From contig JAHCIT010000007.1 of NCBI GenBank assembly GCA_026129095.1, positions 155,940 to 219,939 of the forward strand: a DNA stretch of 64,000 bases. The letters are read 5' to 3'. The notes under the pieces were generated by a model. It saw nothing but the letters and a program-made list of their open reading frames with translations. It did no database searches and was not told where the DNA came from. How positions within the stretch are numbered: the first letter of the stretch is position 1; the number at the start of each line of letters is the position of its first letter. The DNA comes from Deltaproteobacteria bacterium. Its GTDB lineage: Bacteria; JAGRBM01; JAHCIT01. This document shows, in pieces, positions 36,920 to 44,498 of the stretch. The translations under genes and the position numbers were made by a program.

Positions 36920-36995
36920 TGGCGCCCCCAACCGGAATCGAACCGGTGTTTTCGCCGTGAGAGGGCGACGTCCTGGGCCGCTAGACGATGGGGGC
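36920..36995 (-). tRNA. tRNA-Glu (anticodon CUC)
   Basis: Minus-strand 76-nt tRNA with CCA encoded. The acceptor strands GCCCCCA and TGGGGGC pair perfectly, followed by discriminator G and CCA. The D arm (TCTAGC), T arm (CCGGTTCGATTCCGG) and anticodon arm (CGCCCTCTCACGGCG) all fit the consensus. The anticodon loop reads CCTCTCAC with CTC, so it reads GAG. Confidence 0.96.
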
Positions 36996-37134
36996 AAATG
37001 GCCGCTTGCTGCTGCGTCAGCCCCCGAAGGAGATGGCGCGGGACTCCATGCGTAGCCGGAGAGACCACCGGGGGCAAGGGGCTCCTTTTCCGGCAGCATA
37101 GGGAATCCGGTGCCAGCCCGGTAGCCGCCCTGCC

Positions 37135-38511
37135 CTACCCCACTGCCTGTTCCAGTTCATTGAGAGCCTCGCCAGTATAGACGGCCACCCTCTGCATGCG
37201 CGGGAGCGTGTCCCGGCAGCCGGTAAAACCGAAATTGAGTGTGCCGGCATAGCTCTGGCAGGTGATATTGATCGCCTGCCCATGAGTGGGAATCGACACG
37301 GGATAACAGGCGTCCAGCCTCGCGCCCCGGAAATAGAGCGTCTCCTTTGGCCCCGCCACGTTGGAGATTACCACGTTGAAAGGCGGACGCATCCGCCCGC
37401 TCATCCCGGTCACATGCTGAAACGCAAAGGGGAGCATCTGCAGTGCACTGAACTGGATAATCGCCTCGCGGCTCATGCCGTGAAGCTGTTCCTTTGCCTG
37501 GCAGGCTGATTCACGAATCACCTTCAGCCGTTCCACCGGATCGGCGATGTGGGTCGCCAGCGAGGCGAGGATGGATCCAACTGCATTGCCCCCGCCGGGA
37601 TCGTCCTTGGGGCGGACATTGACAGGGATCATGGCGATGAGCGGATCGGCGGGAAGCGCTCCGAGTTCCATGAGAAAGCGCCTCAGGCTTGCCGACGAGA
37701 GCGCCAGAACAAGATCGTTCAGCGTGCAGCCGGCACGCCGCGCCAGCGTTTTTACCCGTTCGAGCTGGTACTGCTGGGTGGCAAACCGGCGGTTGCGCGA
37801 AACCCGTCCGTTCAGGATCGACATGGGCGCCTCGTATGGCGTCACGCCGTGCGGCTTGTGGCCTGTGACGATATCCCTCAACTCCCGTCCCACCTGACGG
37901 GCCGATTCGAGCTGCTTCTGGAAACCCGCCCGGAAGGCGGCGATCGCATCGTCGCCGGAGTCCGCTGGCGAGCCCGCTCCCTCCGGCGGCGGGATGGAGA
38001 AGAACATCGGGCGCGTCCGGTCGTCCGGATCGTTCGAGAGACTGCGGGCCAGTATCCGGGAGCCGGTGAACCCGTCCACCAGCGAATGATGGACCTTGAA
38101 ATACATGGCGAACCGGCCGCCTTCGAGCCCTTCGATCAGGTGCACCTCCCACAGAGGGTGGTGGAAATCCATCGCGTGACTGTGGAGCCGCGAAACGAGT
38201 GTACCCAGTTCGCGCTCGTCGCCCGGCGCGGGAAGCGCCGACCGCCGGACGTGATAGTCGATGTCTATATCAGGCTCTTCCACCCAGGAATGAAGTGGAT
38301 TGGCAAGAAACTCCGGCGTCCTGAGCCGGAGATTCCAGGGCGGGTATATTTCGCGGCTTCCCCGCAACTCATCCAGCAGGGAGCGGAGAAAATCGGGCCG
38401 TGCGTCTTTCGGCGGAGTAAAGATAAGCAGCGAGGCGACGTGCATCATCACCTCCCGTGTCTCGCCATAAAGGAATATGGCGTCCATCGGGGTCAGCCAC
38501 CTGTCGGACAT
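37135..38511 (-). CDS. Wax ester synthase/acyl-CoA:diacylglycerol acyltransferase (WS/DGAT)
   Basis: Transfers acyl groups from acyl-CoA to fatty alcohol or diacylglycerol, making neutral storage lipids at the membrane. 458 residues, the usual length. The catalytic HHxxxDG is HHSLVDG with His 141, His 142 and Asp 146. The N-terminal PMDAIFLYGE segment and the ALPADPLIAMIPVNVR and NVVISNVAGPKETLYFRGA blocks are diagnostic. The gene is preceded by a tRNA-Glu on the same strand and an att-like fragment upstream. Together with the PlsC homologue and the phasin-like gene it suggests neutral-lipid storage. Confidence 0.93.
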   Translation of the reverse strand: MSDRWLTPMDAIFLYGETREVMMHVASLLIFTPPKDARPDFLRSLLDELRGSREIYPPWNLRLRTPEFLANPLHSWVEEPDIDIDYHVRRSALPAPGDERELGTLVSRLHSHAMDFHHPLWEVHLIEGLEGGRFAMYFKVHHSLVDGFTGSRILARSLSNDPDDRTRPMFFSIPPPEGAGSPADSGDDAIAAFRAGFQKQLESARQVGRELRDIVTGHKPHGVTPYEAPMSILNGRVSRNRRFATQQYQLERVKTLARRAGCTLNDLVLALSSASLRRFLMELGALPADPLIAMIPVNVRPKDDPGGGNAVGSILASLATHIADPVERLKVIRESACQAKEQLHGMSREAIIQFSALQMLPFAFQHVTGMSGRMRPPFNVVISNVAGPKETLYFRGARLDACYPVSIPTHGQAINITCQSYAGTLNFGFTGCRDTLPRMQRVAVYTGEALNELEQAVG

Positions 38512-38653
38512 GATGAGATCCCCCTCCCCGGCTATCCGCGCCAGCCAAGCACGCTAAAGCAGTCGCCTCAGCGGGAGTATGACCGGGGACAGGACACGAC
38601 TGGAACCAGCATCCCTATGAGCAATCTAACTATCCGGATTTACTCGTATTTTA

Positions 38654-38697
38654 TGGTTCCCGATGATGGATTCGAACCACCACAAGCAGAGTCAGAG
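38654..38697 (-). repeat. 3' half of a tRNA-Gln(CUG) gene: candidate attachment site
   Basis: On the minus strand the 44 bases read as the 3' part of a tRNA: anticodon loop CTCTGAC (anticodon CTG, Gln), 3' anticodon strand TCTGC, 4-nt variable loop TTGT, a perfectly pairing T arm (GGTGG, loop TTCGAAT, CCATC, one G-U pair), acceptor strand ATCGGGA, discriminator A and CCA. The 5' half is missing: the sequence before the loop (CGAGC) cannot pair with TCTGC and no D arm follows. This anticodon-loop-to-3'-end segment is the standard core left at one end by tyrosine-recombinase integration into a tRNA. The orientation places the inserted element to the right; the intact tRNA-Gln is not in the window. 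Confidence 0.72.
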
Positions 38698-38971
38698 GCT
38701 CGGAAACAGCCTCCACGACTGTCCGGCGGAATCCGTCGAATCAGCAATTTCAGACGGTTACAAATATGTCAATCCACCGACATCCAGCGATATTCAGGCT
38801 GGAGGTGGTCTGGATAGTGGTCAAAATACCGAGATCGAAGCCGCCGTCACCACTCTGCTTGTGGTGCTGACCGAGGCCACGAAAGTCTTCTGGAATGCTT
38901 TGGAACGGGGGGAGTCCTTCGAAGCAGCGAAGGGGGAGTTTCAAGCGGTGATGGCGAAAAGGGGGTGGTGA
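38663..38971 (+). CDS. Doubtful small ORF before fic
   Basis: A 102-codon ORF whose first 12 codons lie inside the antisense of the tRNA fragment, a common annotation artefact. The last 45 residues (IEAAVTTLLVVL...FEAAKGEFQAVMAKRGW) look like a normal amphipathic helical protein, and the stop lies 44 bases before the Fic gene. It could be the 3' remnant of a gene cut by the integration event, or a small partner of Fic, but no convincing start or ribosome-binding site is seen. Confidence 0.25.
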   Translation: MMDSNHHKQSQRLGNSLHDCPAESVESAISDGYKYVNPPTSSDIQAGGGLDSGQNTEIEAAVTTLLVVLTEATKVFWNALERGESFEAAKGEFQAVMAKRGW

Positions 38972-39014
38972 ACCTCTGGCGGAAAGGCTGGGGGATACGG
39001 CATACTCCAGCCGA

Positions 39015-39758
39015 ATGGGAGACCCGCTCAAAACCGTCCTGGATCAGGCCGACGCGCTTCTGAAGCGGTGGCAGGCCTTGCTCCCCCTTGCCCCGGATGC
39101 GCTGGCGAAACTCCGGCAGCATTGGGATGTCATTCACACCTACAATTCGAACGCGATCGAAGGAAATACCCTCACCCTCGGCGAGACGAAAGCCGTACTT
39201 CTCGACGGAATCACGATCAGCGGTAAACCGCTTCGTGAAATTCTTGAAGCTACGAACCACCGGGAGGCGATGGGGCTATTGTACCGTCTCGCCGGGTCGC
39301 GCTCCCCGGTCACGGAACGGGAGATACTGGATCTTCACCGGATCATCCTGACTGGCATCCAGTCGGACGACGCCGGTCGATACAGGACGGTCGGAGTCAG
39401 AGTCGCCGGTTCAAAACATGTTTTCCCGAATGCAGCCAAAGTCCCGGCGCTGATGTCTGATTACGTTACCGGCATCAGTTCCGAAGGCGATCACCCGATA
39501 AGAATCGCCGCCAGAGCCCATTACCGGTTTGTCGCCATCCATCCCTTTGCAGATGGCAACGGGCGAACAGCCCGGCTACTCATGAATCTGTTTCTGATGC
39601 GGAGTGGATATCCGCCTGCCTGCCTGCCCATCGAACGGCGCGGTGAATATTACGATCTGCTGGAAGCGGCTCACAACGCCGGAACGGAACGGTTCGAACT
39701 GTTCATCGCCGAGTGCGTACGCGATTCATTGGAAGATGCCCTGCAAGGGCTTGAATGA
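39015..39758 (+). CDS. Fic-domain protein, class II, auto-inhibited
   Basis: Fic enzymes transfer AMP (or other nucleotide moieties) to hydroxyl groups of target proteins. 247 residues with the complete catalytic motif HPFADGNGRTAR (residues 176-187; His 176, Asp 180, Arg 184 and Arg 187). The inhibitory helix motif (S/T)xxxE(G/N)N is present at the N-terminus as SNAIEGN (Ser 45, Glu 49), so this is a class II Fic with its antitoxin built in. No separate antitoxin gene is needed. A second conserved region TGIQSDDAGRYRTVGVRV precedes the catalytic site. The gene is the first clear one inside the island; targets are unknown. Confidence 0.92.
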   Translation: MGDPLKTVLDQADALLKRWQALLPLAPDALAKLRQHWDVIHTYNSNAIEGNTLTLGETKAVLLDGITISGKPLREILEATNHREAMGLLYRLAGSRSPVTEREILDLHRIILTGIQSDDAGRYRTVGVRVAGSKHVFPNAAKVPALMSDYVTGISSEGDHPIRIAARAHYRFVAIHPFADGNGRTARLLMNLFLMRSGYPPACLPIERRGEYYDLLEAAHNAGTERFELFIAECVRDSLEDALQGLE

Positions 39759-40150
39759 GCGACCTGCCAGCCGCCTGGCGTACGGGTTCCATCCGATTCA
39801 TTGCGAACGATCTGTCCAGGGAAAGCGGGATCGGTCCTGCAAACCGGATTTCAGGACCATCCGGAGGGCGCGAATTGTTCTTGCCGCGCGTTTCATGAGA
39901 ACAAGATGCGGCAACTACCCAGGGAAATAAAATAGCCATTTTTCCGGAATTTTGTGGGTGACGCCACTGGGACATTCCAGAATGTATCGTTGACGCCTCA
40001 CTATACCGCCCTCAAAGCGCTAGCAGCTCGTTTCAGTGATTTCCGTAGAAAGAATTCTTCACGTATACTTGCCTAACTAATGGTTTGATGCGCTCATTTG
40101 TATTGAGCAGAAATATTTATCGAATTGCTTAAATCGGACACTCGGAACGC
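39759..40150. other. 392-bp intergenic region
   Basis: No convincing gene. Base composition shifts from GC-rich at its left to AT-rich at its right, so it marks the border between the Fic gene and the AT-rich module. GCTCA-N7-TGAGC (40092-40108) lies 43 bases before the GHKL gene and may be an operator. Nothing else supportable. Confidence 0.5.
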
Positions 40151-40957
40151 ATGATCGCACGGGAACTTGATTTTCAAACAGTTGACGACCTAGGCCACGC
40201 GTTTTCTAACGGGCGAATTGCGGATGGCGAAAAACTTGAAATAATAGTAAATGAAATCGGGCCGTGGATTGAGTACCAATCGATGATTCGCTCATGCGCT
40301 GGCTACGAAAAGATTGCTGATGATCGGATACAGTTTAGCGGCCTGACCGTATTTCGCGCCAATCTTTTATCCAATGATCGATACTGGAATTGTGGCGACA
40401 CAAAGGACATAGGCTTCATCATTTCGAATAAAAATGGTGCGGTGGATGAGAGCGACGTTTACCGGACATCGTTTCTTCTGGATGCTGAGCATTGCGCCGT
40501 TCGAGCGGGATTTTCGCGTCAGACGGCTAAAGAACTAATCGGTGCAATTAGAGAACTAGAAGATAATATCTATGCCCATTCAGGAAAGTCGGCGTCAGGT
40601 CTGATTGCGTATCAACGCATAGAACGGCATTTTTCATTTGTAGTTCGAGATCTTGGCATCGGAATCCTTGCAAGCCTTAGGACATGCCCGGTCTATCAAG
40701 ATCTTGTAGATCATGGCGAAGCGTTGAGACTCGCATTGGAAACAGGAACGTCCCGGTATGGACCTGAGACGGGCCATGGATTTGGATTTCGACAACTCTG
40801 GCTTGGTTTAGCAAACCACCAGGGAAATCTAAGATTTCGGACTGGTAACTATTCGCTTCAGATCAATGACGCCGGACCATCTCTTAAGAGTGCCAGATTA
40901 GCGCAAAAACCTCCAATATCTGGATTCCTAGCGTCAATTGATTGTTCGCCGACTTGA
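40151..40957 (+). CDS. GHKL-type ATP-binding protein
   Basis: A 268-residue protein with the ATP-lid fold of histidine kinases, HSP90 and anti-sigma factors, without a phosphoacceptor domain. N box: ELIGAIRELEDNIYAHS (Asn 139, His 143). G1 box: VRDLGIGIL (Asp 167, Gly 169, Gly 171). G2 box: GHGFGF at 208-213. The N-terminal 120 residues have no family I can name. Such proteins commonly partner with STAS-like proteins; here a DUF4325-type gene lies 1.5 kb away on the opposite strand, convergent with a 15-base gap from the cysteine-rich gene. It is clearly AT-richer than the chromosome, so recently acquired. A role as a regulator or defence component is inference. Confidence 0.82.
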   Translation: MIARELDFQTVDDLGHAFSNGRIADGEKLEIIVNEIGPWIEYQSMIRSCAGYEKIADDRIQFSGLTVFRANLLSNDRYWNCGDTKDIGFIISNKNGAVDESDVYRTSFLLDAEHCAVRAGFSRQTAKELIGAIRELEDNIYAHSGKSASGLIAYQRIERHFSFVVRDLGIGILASLRTCPVYQDLVDHGEALRLALETGTSRYGPETGHGFGFRQLWLGLANHQGNLRFRTGNYSLQINDAGPSLKSARLAQKPPISGFLASIDCSPT

Positions 40958-40971
40958 TGTTCGCAGTTGGT

Positions 40972-42072
40972 TCAACGGCCTTGAATGGCTGCTCCCAAAT
41001 GACGCTCCATTGCTGAAAAATTATGGCGGAACATGCCATCTAGCGGAGAGCCCTTTTCGGTTGGAACGCTTTTCCACCGAAGTGCGCCGGACTGTTCGAT
41101 TGTGGCTTGTTGTCGCTTGATCGTTTTTACGAATGCAGACGTATCTATCACACAGATTTGGTGAAAGGATCGTTTGAGTTCGCTTAACGCATCCGTGCCG
41201 CCACGAACGATTAGCGTCAACGGACGCTTCACGGTGTCGCCCATTCGTCGCAAGTGGTCTATGTGCCATTGTATGCGAGTCGGGAAGCCGCCACCAGTAC
41301 CGAATTCGAAGCATAGATGATCGACTTCGTCACGATCGGATATAAAAGAAGTCCATCGTGACCAATCATGGTCAGTGCGCGCGTTAACATGAAGCGCTGC
41401 TGGTATACCGACGTTCAAGAATTCCTGCCATACAAGTGCGATACGCTTCATGCTGTGCATGTCGTCCCACCGTGGACGATCAGTAAAGAGGCTGAAGTTT
41501 GGTGTTGTAACTATATCGACCTTGAGCGCTTTCAGTTCTTTTAGAATCGACTGGCGATTATCTCCAAATCCCCACCACCGTTCGAGTGGCGCGTCTTTGT
41601 GGGTCCCAGTTAAAAGGATCTTCGCGTCGTGTTGTATTCCAAAATAGTCGCAAAGATCGGCCCGATCATTAATTCGTGATTTTCCCGAAATCCTGGCCAC
41701 TACTTGATATAGCGATAACGCGATAAAGTCCTTATCGAATTTCTCCCTACGCCCGCTATTGTGATAGATAAGTGGAACCACTGGCGGGAGGTTAGGATAG
41801 GCTAGGCGGCGTGATCGTGGCACGTTGTCAAATTCGAAACCTCCCACTTCACGAACTCTATCCACAAAATGAGGATTCTTTAGACATACCGAGTCGCATT
41901 TTTCAGGCTTACCACAACATAGTTCGAGACAGTCGAGCATAGCTCGTTCTAGGTTCAAACCGCCGCACACCGAACGCTCGGAACATTTCACGCATCCCAA
42001 GTACATTGGATTTTTTTCGGAGTCATGCCAGAGATCTGCCGTGGAATTTATAAGACGCCGTTGCTTAGCCAT
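40972..42072 (-). CDS. Cysteine-rich protein, DUF4417-like
   Basis: A 366-residue protein I cannot name with certainty. Residues 27-63 contain eight cysteines (27, 30, 36, 48, 52, 53, 59, 63) in the pattern C-x2-C-x5-C...C-x3-CC-x5-C-x3-C, suggesting a zinc or iron-sulphur site. The remainder is alpha/beta, with VTTPNFSLFTDRPRWDDMHSM, IPAALHVNARTDHDWSRW and LTLIVRGGTDALSELK, similar to the DUF4417 group of TIM-barrel-like proteins. It is the last gene of a three-gene leftward operon, 9 bases after the small unknown gene, and convergent with the GHKL gene. No catalytic residues can be assigned from sequence. Confidence 0.7.
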   Translation of the reverse strand: MAKQRRLINSTADLWHDSEKNPMYLGCVKCSERSVCGGLNLERAMLDCLELCCGKPEKCDSVCLKNPHFVDRVREVGGFEFDNVPRSRRLAYPNLPPVVPLIYHNSGRREKFDKDFIALSLYQVVARISGKSRINDRADLCDYFGIQHDAKILLTGTHKDAPLERWWGFGDNRQSILKELKALKVDIVTTPNFSLFTDRPRWDDMHSMKRIALVWQEFLNVGIPAALHVNARTDHDWSRWTSFISDRDEVDHLCFEFGTGGGFPTRIQWHIDHLRRMGDTVKRPLTLIVRGGTDALSELKRSFHQICVIDTSAFVKTIKRQQATIEQSGALRWKSVPTEKGSPLDGMFRHNFSAMERHLGAAIQGR

Positions 42073-42081
42073 TATAAGTTC

Positions 42082-42429
42082 TCATCGTATCGCTATTTCA
42101 ACCGTTCGGCTGAGGGGGTTTATTTGTTCAACGTGACCTTGCGCGATTCCGCATCCCGCGCGTATCGCCTCTAAAATTTCTTGAGATGGTTCGACGAGTT
42201 GGCCAATTTCTTCATTGCCAACGTAGATACCAATATGATCTGGATTCGCTCGTACAAGCACGTTGTCGAGTTTCGACGGGATATTCTTCACCGTTAGATC
42301 GGCGACGACTGTCGTCGGCTGATGTTCGGGCTGAATGGAAAACAGATCGGGAGTTCCGAGTCGAAGCCGCGCGCGGTCCCAGGATTTCGCAAACGATCTA
42401 GTCTTGTTTCGGAGAAAATCGACGCCCAC
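42082..42429 (-). CDS. Small protein of unknown function in the GHKL/STAS module
   Basis: 115 residues, GTG start at 42429. This start is preferred because GGAGGG lies 8 bases upstream and because the longer frame would overlap the upstream gene by 100 bases. The protein begins MGVDFLRNKTRSFAKSW, then is mainly beta (TTVVADLTVKNI, NVLVRANPDHIGIYVGNEEIGQLVEP). No known family or motif. It lies 2 bases from the STAS-like gene stop and 9 bases before the cysteine-rich gene, so the three should be one transcript. Confidence 0.75.
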   Translation of the reverse strand: MGVDFLRNKTRSFAKSWDRARLRLGTPDLFSIQPEHQPTTVVADLTVKNIPSKLDNVLVRANPDHIGIYVGNEEIGQLVEPSQEILEAIRAGCGIAQGHVEQINPLSRTVEIAIR

Positions 42430-42431
42430 GA

Positions 42432-43007
42432 TTATGCGCCCTCCGACAGAAGCGGCCGATACCGTTTTGACCGTCCATTTGAGATTTCCATTATGAGCGC
42501 CTTGGATACCAATGAAGATAGGCGATTGTTCCACGCGGTCTGTTTGATGTCTTCTCTCTGTTCACCGTTGCGCGGATCGTTCATTAGAGTACTGGCATCA
42601 GTTTCGCCGTATTGACTGACCAACTTAAAAGTAAGCTCCTGTTTGGGGTCGAGCTTCCCGAGTAACTTTACATTTGAGACTTCACCGCTGGTCGTTCGAT
42701 TGCAGGACAATATGACGTCGCCCTTCGCCGTCAGAAGATCTTCAAGTTCTTCAACAATTCGTTGCGAAGCATTCGCGACCACCGGATAAAGCTGAGACCT
42801 TCGATTCCGAACAAAATCTCTGAAACCAACAACGGACTCCCGGAGGTAGCTTGCGGTTGCGACTTGGATTCCCGCGAAGTCGAGAAAGCACACTTCGGGC
42901 TTCGCGGGCTCTTCGACCCGTTCTAACAATTTTCCGAGCGACTGCCGTCCAAAACCCGCGCCAGCCAGAATTGGATCCTCGACGATGTCTAATATTCTAA
43001 AATTCAC
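42432..43007 (-). CDS. STAS-like/DUF4325 protein with a C-terminal winged-helix-like region
   Basis: A 191-residue protein. Residues about 1-80 (ILDIVEDPILAGAGFGRQSLG, then EVCFLDFAGIQVATASYLRESVVGF) resemble the STAS-like DUF4325 domain, which is seen next to stand-alone GHKL ATPases and probably works by partner switching. The C-terminus (TAWNNRLSSLVSKALIMEISNGRSKRYRPL) has the sequence shape of a winged helix that reads DNA. It is the first gene of the leftward operon and has a strong promoter with an overlapping inverted repeat just upstream, so it could repress itself (inference). GTG start. Confidence 0.78.
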   Translation of the reverse strand: MNFRILDIVEDPILAGAGFGRQSLGKLLERVEEPAKPEVCFLDFAGIQVATASYLRESVVGFRDFVRNRRSQLYPVVANASQRIVEELEDLLTAKGDVILSCNRTTSGEVSNVKLLGKLDPKQELTFKLVSQYGETDASTLMNDPRNGEQREDIKQTAWNNRLSSLVSKALIMEISNGRSKRYRPLLSEGA

Positions 43008-43015
43008 ACATCACC

Positions 43016-43064
43016 ATCCTCACGTTACAGAAGTGAGGATAATGACGATAGGCGTCTAGGTCAA
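43016..43064 (-). promoter_or_regulatory. Promoter with overlapping operator upstream of the STAS-like gene
   Basis: On the minus strand: -35 TTGACC (43064-43059), 17-bp spacer, -10 TATCCT (43041-43036). A perfect 8-bp inverted repeat ATCCTCAC-N9-GTGAGGAT (43016-43040) overlaps the -10 box and also the GAGGA ribosome-binding region before the GTG start at 43007. This is the arrangement expected of a repressed, autoregulated promoter. Confidence 0.75.
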
Positions 43065-43167
43065 GTATTTATTTTGGGGTGAGCGTCCATCGAAGTGCGA
43101 TGAGTTACGTAACATATGGTAATTACTATTGAAATATATCTCGGCCGACGTGGCCAAAGAGCGAGCA

Positions 43168-43605
43168 TTACTCCTTCAACCCGAACCGCCGGAGTTTGGT
43201 TGACAGTGTGCTCTGGGGGATACCGAGCAGTTTTGCCGCGTCACCCTTACTTCGGGCGCTATTCAGCGCCATCCGAATGACCTCCCGCTCGATTTCCTCC
43301 ATGTGCGACACCAGCGTCCCCTTCCCATTGAGGATCCGGATGACGGCCAGAATGAGCTGGCCCTTCAGTTCGCCCAGTTCGGCTCCCGCTTTGAGCAGCC
43401 CGGTCCTGGTCTCCAGCGGCCCGAGGATGACCGACCTCGTGAGCGCGACAGCAACGTCCGGAACGGTCATTGCGTCCGGAAGTAATTTGGAAAGGGTGCC
43501 AAACGCATCGCGCAACGCCGCGTTGATTTTCTCCGGGTGGTCCTGCTCCTTGATAAATAGCTCAAGTTCCGCCCGCGAATCCTTTAGGCCGTTTTTATGG
43601 TTCAT
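43168..43605 (-). CDS. Fis-type helix-turn-helix protein
   Basis: 145 residues. The C-terminal 38 (IEREVIRMALNSARSKGDAAKLLGIPQSTLSTKLRRFGL) are a Fis-type HTH as found at the end of sigma-54 activators, with the AAKLLGI...STLSTKL recognition helix. The first 100 residues are helical (a probable dimerisation or sensor part) and no AAA domain is present. It therefore acts as a small DNA-binding protein, not as a sigma-54 activator. It lies downstream of the SRAP gene on the same strand, 62 bases away, and may be co-transcribed. Its target is unknown; the GC content is like the chromosome, unlike the module to its left. Confidence 0.85.
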   Translation of the reverse strand: MNHKNGLKDSRAELELFIKEQDHPEKINAALRDAFGTLSKLLPDAMTVPDVAVALTRSVILGPLETRTGLLKAGAELGELKGQLILAVIRILNGKGTLVSHMEEIEREVIRMALNSARSKGDAAKLLGIPQSTLSTKLRRFGLKE

Positions 43606-43667
43606 GGTTTAACCTTTCGTGGTATCCGTCAGAAAACATTTGCTGCCTGGAGAAGATCGCCGGTTAT

Positions 43668-44354
43668 TCATTTCGGTCTGATGGGCTCTACGCACTCTGG
43701 CTTATCATTCTTCGGGTCGTTGACGATACGGCTAACCGGTAATGCTTGCATCATGTCCGCCGATAGCGGCACCAGTATCGGTTTCAGATCATCCGCCTTG
43801 GTTTTCGGATCAATCCACTTCCTGGCTTCGGACGGCGGCAGTATCACCGGCATCCGGTTGTGGATCGGGGCCATGAGGTCATTCGGCTCGGTTGTGAGGA
43901 TCGTGCAGGTTTCGAGTTCGCTGCCGTCCGGGGCCTGCCAGTGTTCCCAGAGGCCGGCCATCGAGAACAGCCCGCCCGCTTTCATCGTGATGTGATAGGG
44001 CTGTTTCGGTCCCTTGCCTCTCGCCTGCCATTCGTAGAAGCCGGTCGCGGGGATCAGGCAACGCCGGTGTTTGAACGCCGACCGGAACGACGGCTTCTCG
44101 TGCGCCGTCTCCGCTCGGGCGTTAATCATCCGGTTCCCGATGGCCGGATCTTTCGCCCACGACGGAACGAGCCCCCACTTCACCGGGACCAGCTCAGTCT
44201 TGCCACTCGACGGCGACACCCGGACGATCTCGACCGGCTGCGACGGCGCGATGTTGTAGCGGGGCGCGACCTTGTGGCTCAGGTCAAAACCGAGGAGATC
44301 AGAGTATTCCTCCCAGGTCAGATCGTCTGCATTGCTGGTAAAACGGCCGCACAT
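43668..44354 (-). CDS. SOS-response-associated peptidase (SRAP/YedK/HMCES-like)
   Basis: Forms a covalent link to abasic sites in single-stranded DNA, protecting them. 228 residues beginning MCGRFT, where processing leaves the catalytic Cys 2 at the N-terminus. Other conserved pieces are PRYNIAPSQPV, WGLVPSWAKDP, NARAETAHEKPSFR, GFYEWQ and IHNRMPVILP (His of the active site). It is divergent from imuA across a 144-bp region, a typical arrangement for SOS genes. Confidence 0.95.
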   Translation of the reverse strand: MCGRFTSNADDLTWEEYSDLLGFDLSHKVAPRYNIAPSQPVEIVRVSPSSGKTELVPVKWGLVPSWAKDPAIGNRMINARAETAHEKPSFRSAFKHRRCLIPATGFYEWQARGKGPKQPYHITMKAGGLFSMAGLWEHWQAPDGSELETCTILTTEPNDLMAPIHNRMPVILPPSEARKWIDPKTKADDLKPILVPLSADMMQALPVSRIVNDPKNDKPECVEPIRPK

Positions 44355-44444
44355 AGGTTCTCAAAACCTTAGCAGTTTCAGCCACTTCCGGGAACTGTGC
44401 CGCTACCTGACACACCCCCGTTCTAAGATGGGGCGGGTGCGGGA

Positions 44445-44486
44445 TTGACCTGTCCGATGCTTTCGGTTTATTTACGGTATCGGTAA
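44445..44486 (+). promoter_or_regulatory. Candidate SOS promoter/operator of imuA
   Basis: TTGACC (44445-44450), a 16-17 bp gap, then TTTATT/TTATTT as a possible -10. Right after it, TTAC-N7-GTAA (44472-44486) is a palindromic pair 13 bases before the imuA ATG. Bdellovibrio LexA uses TTAC-N3-GTAA, so the arms match that style but the spacing differs. Divergent SRAP on the other side fits SOS control. Confidence 0.4.
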
Positions 44487-44498
44487 GTGAGGTGGTAT

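Noticed and set aside
37019-37080. GCCCCCG / CGGGGGC stem next to tRNA-Glu
   Set aside because: About 57 bases long with no tRNA arms; too long a loop for a terminator and probably chance in GC-rich DNA.
37549-38817. 422-codon plus-strand frame across the WS/DGAT gene and the tRNA fragment
   Set aside because: Antisense of the acyltransferase; no recognisable protein.
38512-39014. Search for an integrase or IS at the island edge
   Set aside because: Only the tRNA fragment and a doubtful small ORF were found; no recombinase motif or terminal inverted repeats.
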